Origin: Phycisphaerales bacterium
GTDB lineage: Bacteria > Planctomycetota > Phycisphaerae > Phycisphaerales > UBA1924
Direction: 5' to 3'
DNA: 11,354 bases
Assembly (NCBI GenBank): GCA_029212425.1
Contig: JARGNC010000074.1
Span: 1-11,354 of the forward strand
Positions within the stretch are counted from its first letter, which is position 1. Every line of letters begins with the position of its first letter. The position numbers and the translations under genes were made by a program. The notes beneath the pieces are model-generated. The model was given only the letters and a program-made list of their open reading frames with translations, searched no databases and was not told where the DNA came from. Shown one piece after another: positions 1 through 5,898 of the stretch.

Positions 1-131
1 TTGGTCCGGCGCGGGCGCGGGCGTTGTTTGAAGAATGCGTCGCGGCGGATGTTGCAAGCAAATCGACGGGGATCGATACAGGGATCATGCTTGAGCGGCT
101 GATGCTGTCGTTTGTGAACGCTTCGCGGTGA
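1..131 (+). CDS. C-terminal fragment, possibly DNA polymerase III delta subunit
   Basis: An open frame enters from the left edge (first full codon at base 3) and ends at the TGA at 129-131, giving 42 visible residues. The tail has the pattern A-L-F-E-E ... A-A-D-V-A-S-K-S ... D ... L-E-R-L-M-L. I recall a similar pattern, a helical 'EADxAxK(S/T)G...LExxLL' tail, at the end of the DNA polymerase III delta subunit (HolA), the clamp-loader subunit that opens the sliding clamp. That match is from memory of the family, is short, and could be coincidence. The frame is supported by + strand coding bias and by the fact that the next promoter lies just after its stop. The start and most of the gene are outside the window. 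Alternative: any helical clamp-loader relative, or an unrelated protein. Confidence 0.5.
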   Translation, partial: GPARARALFEECVAADVASKSTGIDTGIMLERLMLSFVNASR

Positions 132-188
132 TTTGGCGATTTGATGCTGGGTTCTGCGAGGTTTTTTGAAAACCGTTGGTGGGGAATC

Positions 189-197
189 TGGTATAGT
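189..197 (+). promoter_or_regulatory. Extended -10 promoter for the lipoprotein gene
   Basis: TGG-TATAGT is an extended -10 element (TGnTATAAT with one mismatch). A TTGAAA at 166-171 could be a -35, but the 20-base spacer is long, so the TGn extension probably carries the recognition. The predicted RNA start near 204 leaves a leader of about 37 bases that contains the Shine-Dalgarno at 229-234. The TTGAAA sits inside a small AT-rich hairpin (GGTTTT 160-165 with AAAACC 169-174), which may also end the upstream transcript weakly. Confidence 0.45.
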
Positions 198-228
198 TTG
201 GTGGATTGGGCGCACGGCCCACAAGAGC

Positions 229-234
229 AGGAGG
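229..234 (+). promoter_or_regulatory. Shine-Dalgarno AGGAGG deciding the lipoprotein start
   Basis: A perfect AGGAGG sits six bases before ATG 241. It favours that start over in-frame candidates at 166 and 298. It is the only canonical Shine-Dalgarno I find in front of a gene in this window. Confidence 0.75.
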
Positions 235-240
235 CTCGGC

Positions 241-1578
241 ATGACGCGGAAGACTGGAAGTCAACGGATCAATGGTGTGCGGTTGAAAGCTGTTCATATG
301 GTGCTCTGTGCGGGCTGTTCGGCGGGGATGCTTGCTGCGAGCGGGTGCGGCAAGGGGGACCGGTGGTGGCAGAAGAAGAAAGAGCCGATGGTTGAAGCGG
401 AGAGCGGCGCGGGTGAGGTGGACACCTCGCTGTCGGCGCTTTCGAAGAGTGATGAGCCGATCGAGCAGGTGGGCGGCATGGGGGTGGATGGTCCCGCTGA
501 GTTCGGATCGACGCGCGATCAGGTGCTCGAATCGGCGCGGATGATGGAACAGTATTTTTCGGGGATGGAAGCGGGGCAGGATCTTCCTGAGTCGGTGGTG
601 ATTGATGAACCTGCGAATGGGCCTGCGGATGGGGTTGTTCGGATTGATCCGGTTGATTCATCGGGGTTTGATACAGGGATGGATGGGTCTGCTGGTGATC
701 CACAGGTTGATCATTCATCACAAGGCATTGCGGGGGATTCAGGTTCGTTCTCGCTCTCGGCTGCGGTTGCGGAACGCAACGGGATGGAAGAAGCGGAAGC
801 GGTCGATGCGTTGGCTACTGACGAAGCGGCTGGTGTTGTTGTTGATGAATCCGAGGTGACCGATCCGGACAAGCGGAAAGAGATCTTGGTTTCGGAGTTG
901 GTTGATGAACTGACACGCATCGCGCGGACGAGCGACAATCCTGGGGACGCGGCGGCGGCGATCGCGGGGATCAACTCGGTCCCGATCGAGACGCTCGAAG
1001 GACTACGCGACGAGGGGGTGCTTTCGGATTCGGAGCTGACGACACTTCGCGCGGCACGCGAGGTGCTTGATTCGATCTCGAGTTCGGGGGAGATCGCTTC
1101 GTTTGATGATGTGTCCGAGGCGCTTGAGCGTGTGAAGGAGGATCTGGATCGTGCTTCTGGGATTCGGGTGACTCGTGCGTTGTTGTGCACGAGGGTGGAC
1201 GGTTTCGGGAACTATGAGCCGTTCGGGAGCAACGAGTTTGTGGCGGGGCAGGCGCAGGAAGTGATTGTGTATGTGGAGGTGGATCGGTTCGGTCATCGTG
1301 AGTTGACAGGGAACGATGGGCTTCCGAGGTATGAGGTGGAGATGAGTCAGCGGCTGGAGTTGTACCATGTCGCGGATGATTTGAATACCTGGAATCGTGC
1401 TGCGGAGGTGGATCGGAGCGTGAGTCGGAACAAGGTGCGGGACTATTACCTGATCAACAAGATCACGCTGCCGAAGAACTTGGGGGTTGGGAGGTACCAC
1501 TTGAAGGTGGTGATGCGTGATTTGGTGGATGAGCGTGTGAGCGAGAAGATCATCCCGATCCGGATGGTGGTTCGTTGA
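241..1578 (+). CDS. Acidic lipoprotein with planctomycete-type C-terminal beta domain
   Basis: The 445-residue product starts with a basic stretch (residues 2-16), a short hydrophobic core and a lipobox ending in A-A-S-G-C36, so it is probably lipid-anchored after cleavage before Cys36. Residues 40-210 are low-complexity and rich in Asp, Glu, Gly and Ser, like a flexible linker. Residues 211-305 look helical. Residues 308-445 form a compact beta-rich domain with a 'VDGFGNYEPF' turn, a 'VIVYVEVDRFG' strand and a 'SRNKVRDYYLINKITLP' segment. I associate this pattern with uncharacterised planctomycete proteins, but I cannot name a Pfam family. The ATG at 241 was chosen for its Shine-Dalgarno. 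A longer frame opens at 166 but would overlap the promoter. Function unknown; surface or periplasmic location is inferred. Confidence 0.85.
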   Translation: MTRKTGSQRINGVRLKAVHMVLCAGCSAGMLAASGCGKGDRWWQKKKEPMVEAESGAGEVDTSLSALSKSDEPIEQVGGMGVDGPAEFGSTRDQVLESARMMEQYFSGMEAGQDLPESVVIDEPANGPADGVVRIDPVDSSGFDTGMDGSAGDPQVDHSSQGIAGDSGSFSLSAAVAERNGMEEAEAVDALATDEAAGVVVDESEVTDPDKRKEILVSELVDELTRIARTSDNPGDAAAAIAGINSVPIETLEGLRDEGVLSDSELTTLRAAREVLDSISSSGEIASFDDVSEALERVKEDLDRASGIRVTRALLCTRVDGFGNYEPFGSNEFVAGQAQEVIVYVEVDRFGHRELTGNDGLPRYEVEMSQRLELYHVADDLNTWNRAAEVDRSVSRNKVRDYYLINKITLPKNLGVGRYHLKVVMRDLVDERVSEKIIPIRMVVR

Positions 1579-1609
1579 GTGAGCGGTTGTTGACTGGGTG
1601 GGCGTAAAA

Positions 1610-1667
1610 AAACTGGCAACACAAGGACGAACCTCTCTCCACAAAAGTGTCCCAGTGATGCCAGTTT
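1610..1667 (-). terminator. Long hairpin with U-tract between convergent genes
   Basis: AAACTGGCA (1610-1618) pairs perfectly with TGCCAGTTT (1659-1667). An inner GGAC (1625-1628) pairs with GTCC (1649-1652), giving a two-part stem with a near-symmetric internal loop. Read on the minus strand, the stem runs directly into a T-run, fitting a Rho-independent terminator for the glycosyltransferase that ends at 1758. On the + strand only TTTGTCC follows, so it may stop lipoprotein transcripts less well. The stretch 1579-1757 holds no convincing gene. It also contains a GGGGGTA-C-TACCCCC dyad at 1713-1727. Confidence 0.5.
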
Positions 1668-1757
1668 GTCCGGCCAGCGTATCGAGTATTGGGGTGCGTT
1701 GCAATAGGAATAGGGGGTACTACCCCCAAGAAGGCGCAAATTTCATCGGATCTGCAC

Positions 1758-3266
1758 TCAGTTCTGGGTTGTGTTCAGATCGAGGGTGACGAGTGTGAAT
1801 CGGAACTCGTGGACGGTTCCGGTTGCTATCGCGTTGTCTATCAAGACTTTATTGGACTCGTCTGCGTTCTGGTCTGTTCGAAGGAGCGCGAGGAGGGGTT
1901 GGTCTGTGGATTTGGCGAGCTGGGCGAGTTTCTGGGGGTCGAGCTTGGGGACCCAGTGGATGGTGAGTTGGTGGGGGGTGCTTTGGAGGGATTGGTTGAG
2001 GTACAGGAGTGTTTCGGGTCGAGCTTCGATCATCGCGTCGGCGACGAGGGTGTAGTGGTTTGGGGGGAGTGCGCCAGCGAGCTGCTGTGCGAGGAGTTGG
2101 GCGGGTGGTTTGCCTGAGGTGTTTGGGTGGTTGGGTTCATAGATGGTGGTGAGGTAGAGGGAGGCGATGAGGAGGATGGTCGCGAGGATTGTTGGGGAGC
2201 CGAGGGTGAGGGCGCGGAGGATTTTTTTGCGATTCGGGAGGAGGTTGATGGTGAGGAGCCAACCTACGAGGGGGGCGGCGGCGGTGAGGATGGGCTGGGC
2301 GTAGCGGTCGTTGGAGACGCCTGTGATGTTCATGATGAGGAGGGCGAGGGGGATGGAGAGGGCGATGAGTTTGGCGGTGTGGAGCTGGGCAGCTTTGTTG
2401 TTTGAATCCGCTTCAGAGTGCGCGTCTTTGCCCCATGGGAAGAGGAGGGCGAGGGTGAGGGGGAGTGCGGTGAGGAGTGAGACTGGGATGAAGCCGAGGA
2501 GTTTGGGGATTCGTCCTGGTTCGAACATGAAGGCGCTGGGGGTTTGGGTGATCGCGGTGGGTCCCGCGGCGGAGAGTGTGTTGGACCAATGGATCAGGAA
2601 AAGTGCGGTGGCGATCGCGATGGGGAGGAGGATGGTGGGTTTGATGAGGGGTTTGTAGGAACGCGTGAGGATGGACTGGGCGGTGATGAGGGCGAGGAAG
2701 ATTGGGAAGCCGGCGGGGCCTTTGGTCAGGAGCATGAGGAGGGCGGTGGCGCCGAGCGCGATGGACCAGGCGGGTTTGGCGGGTTTGTGCTTGGTGGATT
2801 GGAGGAGGAGGTGGAGGGTGATCCACGCGCCGAGGGCGCTGAAGAGGTTGTGGATGGATTCGATTTCCGCGGCTCGCGCGGGGGACCAATACAGAGGGGT
2901 GAGCGCGAGGGCGATGGCGGCTGGGAATCCGGCGCGCTTCCCGAACCATGCTCGCGCGAAGAAGAAGGAAGCGAAGACCATGAGGGCGAAGGCGAGTGCG
3001 GAGGCGATGCGGGTGGGGAGTTCTGGTGGGAGGTCGGGATTGATGGAGAGGGCGGCGGCGAAGATCCAGGGGACGAGCTGGGGCTTGCGGACATAGGGCT
3101 GGGAGAACATGTGTGGGACGAGGTGGTTGTTGGTGTCGAGCATCTCGAGTGCGGGGATGACTCGGTGTCCTTCGGAGCTTGAGAGGCCTTGGGTTGCGAT
3201 GTTGGGGAGGGTAATGATGGCGCAGAGGGTGAGGAGGAGGAAGAGTTGGATGGGGAGCTTTCGCAT
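1758..3266 (-). CDS. Multi-pass membrane glycosyltransferase, ArnT/PMT (GT83-like) family
   Basis: The 502-residue protein begins with a short basic N-terminus and a membrane segment (about 5-24). A luminal loop follows with the family signature E32-G-H-R35 and 'YVRKPQLVPW' (58-67), matching the ArnT/PMT pattern 'E/D..R ... Y..KPPL'. About ten further hydrophobic segments lie between 85 and 375, among them 'NDRYAQPILTAAAPL' (319-333), which matches the late 'RY.LP..P' motif. Residues 385-502 form a soluble tail. Family members move a sugar from a polyprenyl-phosphate carrier onto lipid A, protein or another glycan on the outer face of the inner membrane; the acceptor here cannot be read from sequence. 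It stands alone, divergent from recR with 37 bases between start codons. Its coding strand is C-rich, opposite to the + strand genes, raising Pro, Thr, Asn, Gln and His. The ATG at 3266 has no Shine-Dalgarno but has TACCCT six bases upstream. Confidence 0.85.
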   Translation of the reverse strand: MRKLPIQLFLLLTLCAIITLPNIATQGLSSSEGHRVIPALEMLDTNNHLVPHMFSQPYVRKPQLVPWIFAAALSINPDLPPELPTRIASALAFALMVFASFFFARAWFGKRAGFPAAIALALTPLYWSPARAAEIESIHNLFSALGAWITLHLLLQSTKHKPAKPAWSIALGATALLMLLTKGPAGFPIFLALITAQSILTRSYKPLIKPTILLPIAIATALFLIHWSNTLSAAGPTAITQTPSAFMFEPGRIPKLLGFIPVSLLTALPLTLALLFPWGKDAHSEADSNNKAAQLHTAKLIALSIPLALLIMNITGVSNDRYAQPILTAAAPLVGWLLTINLLPNRKKILRALTLGSPTILATILLIASLYLTTIYEPNHPNTSGKPPAQLLAQQLAGALPPNHYTLVADAMIEARPETLLYLNQSLQSTPHQLTIHWVPKLDPQKLAQLAKSTDQPLLALLRTDQNADESNKVLIDNAIATGTVHEFRFTLVTLDLNTTQN

Positions 3267-3272
3267 TGGTGT

Positions 3273-3278
3273 AGGGTA
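3273..3278 (-). promoter_or_regulatory. Putative -10 (TACCCT) for a leaderless glycosyltransferase mRNA
   Basis: On the minus strand TACCCT is followed by six bases (ACACCA) and then ATG at 3266. A -10 hexamer this close places the RNA start at or one base from the A of ATG. No clear -35 is visible at 17 bases. The same TANNNT-N6-ATG layout occurs at recR and lptB. Confidence 0.45.
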
Positions 3279-3291
3279 GGTGGAGTGCGCA

Positions 3292-3297
3292 TAGGAT
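3292..3297 (+). promoter_or_regulatory. Putative -10 (TAGGAT) for a leaderless recR mRNA
   Basis: TAGGAT lies six bases before the recR ATG at 3304, so transcription would begin at about the start codon. A possible -35, TTGGTG, at 3266-3271 has a 20-base spacer, which is long. This element and the opposing TACCCT lie within the same 37-base divergent region, so the two promoters should compete for polymerase. Confidence 0.45.
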
Positions 3298-3303
3298 GGG
3301 GGT

Positions 3304-4020
3304 ATGGGTAAGAACGGAACACATGAAGGCGCTCGGGGCGGCGGTGGGAATGGCGGCGGCGGTTCTGGTGGGAAGGGGTTTGGGAATGTGGGGAGTGGGT
3401 ATCCGCTTGCGGTGCGGGAGTTGATTGAGCGTTTGAGCGGGCTGCCTGGGATCGGTATCCGGTCGGCGGAGCGGTTGGCGTTTCATATTTTGAAGGCGGA
3501 GTCTGGCGATGCGCTGGCGCTGGCGTCGGCGATTCGTGCGGTGAAGGAATCGGTGCGGCATTGCAAGGTGTGTTTCAACTTGTCGGATGGGGATGTGTGC
3601 GGGGTGTGCTCGAATCCGAAGCGTGATCGTTCGATGGTGTGTGTGGTGGAGCAGCCGAAGGATTTGATTGCGCTTGAGCAGACGGGGATGTATCGGGGGT
3701 TGTTCCATGTGTTGATGGGACGGTTGTCGCCGCTTGATGGGGTGGGTCCTGAGGATTTAACGATCGCGCATTTGGTGGGTCGGGTGCGTCGGTCGCAGGA
3801 AGCGGATGATGGGGACGGGCGCGTGCGGATCGAGGAGATTGTGCTCGGGCTCAATCCGACGCTTGAGGGGGATGGGACGGCGTTGTATTTAGCGCAGGAG
3901 CTGAGCGGGTTTGGGGTGAAGGTGACGCGGCTGGCGCGTGGGGTGCCTACGGGGAGTTCGCTTGAGTTTGCGAATAAGGCGGTGCTTGGGGATGCGATTG
4001 AGGGTCGGCAGGTGATGTGA
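3304..4020 (+). CDS. recR: Recombination mediator RecR
   Basis: RecR is a ring-forming DNA-binding protein that works with RecO (and RecF) to load RecA onto single-stranded DNA gaps. The order of domains is canonical: helix-hairpin-helix around 'LSGLPGIGIRSAERLAFHIL' (44-63), a four-cysteine zinc finger (C87, C90, C99, C102), a Toprim domain beginning 'MVCVVEQPKD' (111-120), 'GLNPTLEGDGTA' (182-193) and the C-terminal 'RLARGVPTGSSLEFAN' motif (209-224). At 238 residues it is about 40 longer than usual. The excess is a glycine-rich N-terminal extension (residues 9-32) and a small insert near 163-173. ATG 3304 was chosen because a -10-like TAGGAT sits six bases before it. A GTG start downstream would give a normal-sized protein, so the extension is the least certain part. 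Confidence 0.95.
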   Translation: MGKNGTHEGARGGGGNGGGGSGGKGFGNVGSGYPLAVRELIERLSGLPGIGIRSAERLAFHILKAESGDALALASAIRAVKESVRHCKVCFNLSDGDVCGVCSNPKRDRSMVCVVEQPKDLIALEQTGMYRGLFHVLMGRLSPLDGVGPEDLTIAHLVGRVRRSQEADDGDGRVRIEEIVLGLNPTLEGDGTALYLAQELSGFGVKVTRLARGVPTGSSLEFANKAVLGDAIEGRQVM

Positions 4021-4046
4021 TTGGGTGTGGGTAATGAAAGCGAAGA

Positions 4047-4075
4047 CACGGCTTGCCGAAGACGGTCAAGCCGTG
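4047..4075 (+). repeat. Strong palindromic hairpin, possible interspersed repeat
   Basis: CACGGCTTG (4047-4055) pairs perfectly with CAAGCCGTG (4067-4075). The pairing continues inward as CCG/CGG with one bulged T around an AAGA loop, giving about 12 base pairs. No T-run follows (GCACCCTTACTC), so it is not a standard Rho-independent terminator, although it lies just after recR. The shape and the flanking 'GTGGCACCC' resemble short palindromic repeats scattered between genes in planctomycete genomes. That comparison is from memory. Confidence 0.55.
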
Positions 4076-4175
4076 GCACCCTTACTCGGTTGGTGGATTG
4101 TGGTATTGATGTGGCTTTGGTTGGTCCTGCGTTTGTGTGGGGCTTTTTTCTTGGTGGGTTTGTTGGCGGGGGATG

Positions 4176-4184
4176 TGTTAGAAT
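4176..4184 (+). promoter_or_regulatory. Possible extended -10 (TGT-TAGAAT) upstream of rpoN
   Basis: TGT-TAGAAT matches an extended -10 (TGnTANAAT). The nearest -35-like element (TTGGTG, 4151-4156) is 22 bases away, which is too far. If active it would start RNA near 4191, upstream of the -24/-12 element, giving rpoN a housekeeping promoter in addition to the sigma-54 one. The stretch 4021-4242 holds no convincing gene. Confidence 0.3.
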
Positions 4185-4198
4185 GGGATAGTTGGGTG

Positions 4199-4214
4199 TG
4201 GCATGTGGTTTGCA
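4199..4214 (+). promoter_or_regulatory. Sigma-54 (-24/-12) promoter in front of rpoN
   Basis: TGGCATG-TGGT-TTGCA matches the sigma-54 consensus TGGYRYR-N4-TTGCW at every defined position. The invariant GG (4200-4201) and GC (4212-4213) are exactly 12 bases apart, as RpoN holoenzyme requires. The predicted RNA start is near 4225, leaving an 18-base leader with a weak GTGAGATC ribosome-binding stretch before ATG 4243. I scanned the + strand for other TTGCW sites with a correctly spaced TGG and found none. The position implies that RpoN acts on its own gene, which would require an enhancer-binding activator not encoded in this window. Confidence 0.65.
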
Positions 4215-4242
4215 TGCTTGGCCTTTGCTTGTGAGATCAGTT

Positions 4243-5850
4243 ATGCGTTTTGATACATCACAACAGATGAAGCTTGGGCAGCAGATGAAGCTGTCGCCGC
4301 GGATGATCCAGTCGATGGAGATTCTGCAGATGCCTTTGGCGGAGCTTCACGAGCGGCTTGAGCAGGAGCTTGAGTCGAATCCGACGATGGAGATTGTTGA
4401 GGTTGGCGCGGATGGGGATGGTGATGTTCGTGGGGAAGCTGGCGGGGATTCGGGTGGGGACTCGGACGGTTCGGTGAGTGAAGGGGCGCTTGAGATTGTG
4501 CCTGAGAGTGCGGCGGACTTTGCGAGGTTGGACGAGTACACGGATTCGAATCCGGAGGCGGCGGACAACATGTTCTCGGGATCGAAGGATCGGTCGCGGG
4601 AGTATGACGATGTTGGGCCGAGGACTCGGTCGAGCGGGGGGGATCGGGACGCGAAGATGGAGGCGATGGCGCAGGCGCCGGCGCGGGGGGCGTCGATGAG
4701 CGAGCAGCTGATGGATCAGTGGTCGCTGACGGATGTGGAGGATGAGGTCCGTGTGCTTGGGGAGGTGCTGATCTCTGCGCTGGATGATGATGGGTATCTG
4801 CGGAGTTCGTTTGAGGAGGTTGCGGACACGGCTCCGGAATCGGTGAAGGCGATGATTGCGGATCGTGGGCTTGGCGAAGCGGACTGGGAGATGGCGCTGC
4901 AGGCGATGCAGTTGATGCTTGAGCCGATCGGGATCGGGGCGCGGGATGCGCGGGAGTGTTTGCTGATTCAGATCGATGCGCGGCTCGATCGGGTGGACAG
5001 CGAGGACGACGGGGAAGAAGCGGAGCTGAGCGGAGAAGGTTTGCTTGTGGCGCGGCAGTTGGTGGGTGAGTTCTTCGAGGACATGATGAAGAACCGGCTC
5101 CCCAAGATCGCGGGGAAGGCGGGGCTGACGCTTGATGAGATCAATCTTGGGCTTGGGGTTTTGAAGAAGTTGTCGCTGTCTCCTGGGCGCGGGATGTCGT
5201 CGAGTGTGGAGTCGGGGATTTATCCCGATGCGGTGGTGGAGTACGACGAGGACGCGGACAGGTACTTTGCGTATCTGACGGATGGGCGGCTTCCCGATGT
5301 GCAGATCAATGTTGAGTATGCGCGGATGGCGATGGACAACGGGGTGGAGAAGAAGGATCGGGAGTTTTTGAAGACGAACTTGTCGAACGCGCAGTGGTTG
5401 ATTGATGCGATCGGTCAGCGTCGGCACACTTTGTTGCGGGTGGTCAATGCGGTGGTCGATGAGCAGCGGGACTACTTTGATTTTGGTCCTGAGGCGTTGA
5501 AGCCTTTGCCGATGCAGCCGATCGCGGATCGGCTGGGGATTCATGTCGCGACGGTGTCTCGCGCGGTGAGCGAGAAGTACATCATGACTCCACGCGGGGT
5601 CGTGGCGCTGCGGTCGTTCTTCAGTGGTGGGTTGTCAACTGAGAGCGGCGAGGATGTGAGTGCCAATGCGGTGCGGGCGGCGATCGAGGAGTTGATTGGT
5701 GGGGAGAACAAGGCGAAGCCTTTGAGTGATGAGGCGATGGTCAAGGCGCTCAAGGAGCGGGGGATCGAGATTGCTCGGAGGACGGTCGCGAAGTATCGGG
5801 ATCAGCTGGGGATTCCGACGGCGCGGATGCGGAAGCAGTTCAGTGGGTAG
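4243..5850 (+). CDS. rpoN: RNA polymerase sigma-54 factor RpoN
   Basis: This is the alternative sigma factor that recognises -24/-12 promoters and needs AAA+ activators to melt DNA. Region I (residues 3-50) is Gln/Leu-rich with 'SPRMIQSMEILQMPLAEL' (18-35). An acidic, low-complexity region II follows (about 54-150). The core-binding domain spans about 150-320, with 'LISALDDDGYL' (176-186) and 'EPIGIGARDARECLLIQI' (227-244). The DNA-binding domain carries the helix-turn-helix 'PIADRLGIHVATVSRAVSEK' (426-445) and ends with the RpoN box ARRTVAKYRD (511-520), one conservative change from the classic ARRTVAKYRE. At 535 residues it is longer than the usual 450-500, mostly through region II. The ATG at 4243 places region I at the terminus. 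The longer frame from 4192 would run through the -24/-12 element and is unlikely. lptB follows after 48 bases. Confidence 0.97.
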   Translation: MRFDTSQQMKLGQQMKLSPRMIQSMEILQMPLAELHERLEQELESNPTMEIVEVGADGDGDVRGEAGGDSGGDSDGSVSEGALEIVPESAADFARLDEYTDSNPEAADNMFSGSKDRSREYDDVGPRTRSSGGDRDAKMEAMAQAPARGASMSEQLMDQWSLTDVEDEVRVLGEVLISALDDDGYLRSSFEEVADTAPESVKAMIADRGLGEADWEMALQAMQLMLEPIGIGARDARECLLIQIDARLDRVDSEDDGEEAELSGEGLLVARQLVGEFFEDMMKNRLPKIAGKAGLTLDEINLGLGVLKKLSLSPGRGMSSSVESGIYPDAVVEYDEDADRYFAYLTDGRLPDVQINVEYARMAMDNGVEKKDREFLKTNLSNAQWLIDAIGQRRHTLLRVVNAVVDEQRDYFDFGPEALKPLPMQPIADRLGIHVATVSRAVSEKYIMTPRGVVALRSFFSGGLSTESGEDVSANAVRAAIEELIGGENKAKPLSDEAMVKALKERGIEIARRTVAKYRDQLGIPTARMRKQFSG

Positions 5851-5862
5851 GAAATGGCTGCT

Positions 5863-5892
5863 TTGGGTGGGGCCGGTTGGGAGTGCTAACCT
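5863..5892 (+). promoter_or_regulatory. Putative promoter for lptB with leaderless start
   Basis: TTGGGT (5863-5868) is separated by 18 bases from TAACCT (5887-5892). The spacer ends in TGC, making an extended -10. TAACCT lies six bases before ATG 5899, so RNA from this promoter would start at or next to the start codon. It would let lptB and the following gene be expressed independently of rpoN. Confidence 0.45.
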
Positions 5893-5898
5893 GTCGCT

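Noticed and set aside
166..240. Upstream extension of the lipoprotein frame
   Set aside because: It overlaps the extended -10 and leader. The Shine-Dalgarno at 229-234 and the signal peptide favour ATG 241.
2413..3708. Long open frame on the minus strand, 431 codons
   Set aside because: It overlaps the glycosyltransferase and recR in another frame and translates to Pro/Arg/His-rich, motif-free sequence, the expected shadow of G-rich + strand DNA.
4074..4089. Second TGGCAC as a possible sigma-54 -24 element
   Set aside because: The -12 position reads CTCG, not TTGC, so the invariant GC is missing.
4025..4234. Small + strand frame between recR and rpoN with a Trp/Leu/Val-rich, membrane-like translation
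   Set aside because: The hydrophobicity comes from GT-rich DNA. The frame runs through the palindrome and the -24/-12 promoter and has no ribosome-binding site.
4258..5544. Long open frame on the minus strand antisense to rpoN
   Set aside because: Low-complexity Arg/His/Leu/Pro translation with no domain; rpoN on the + strand is unambiguous.
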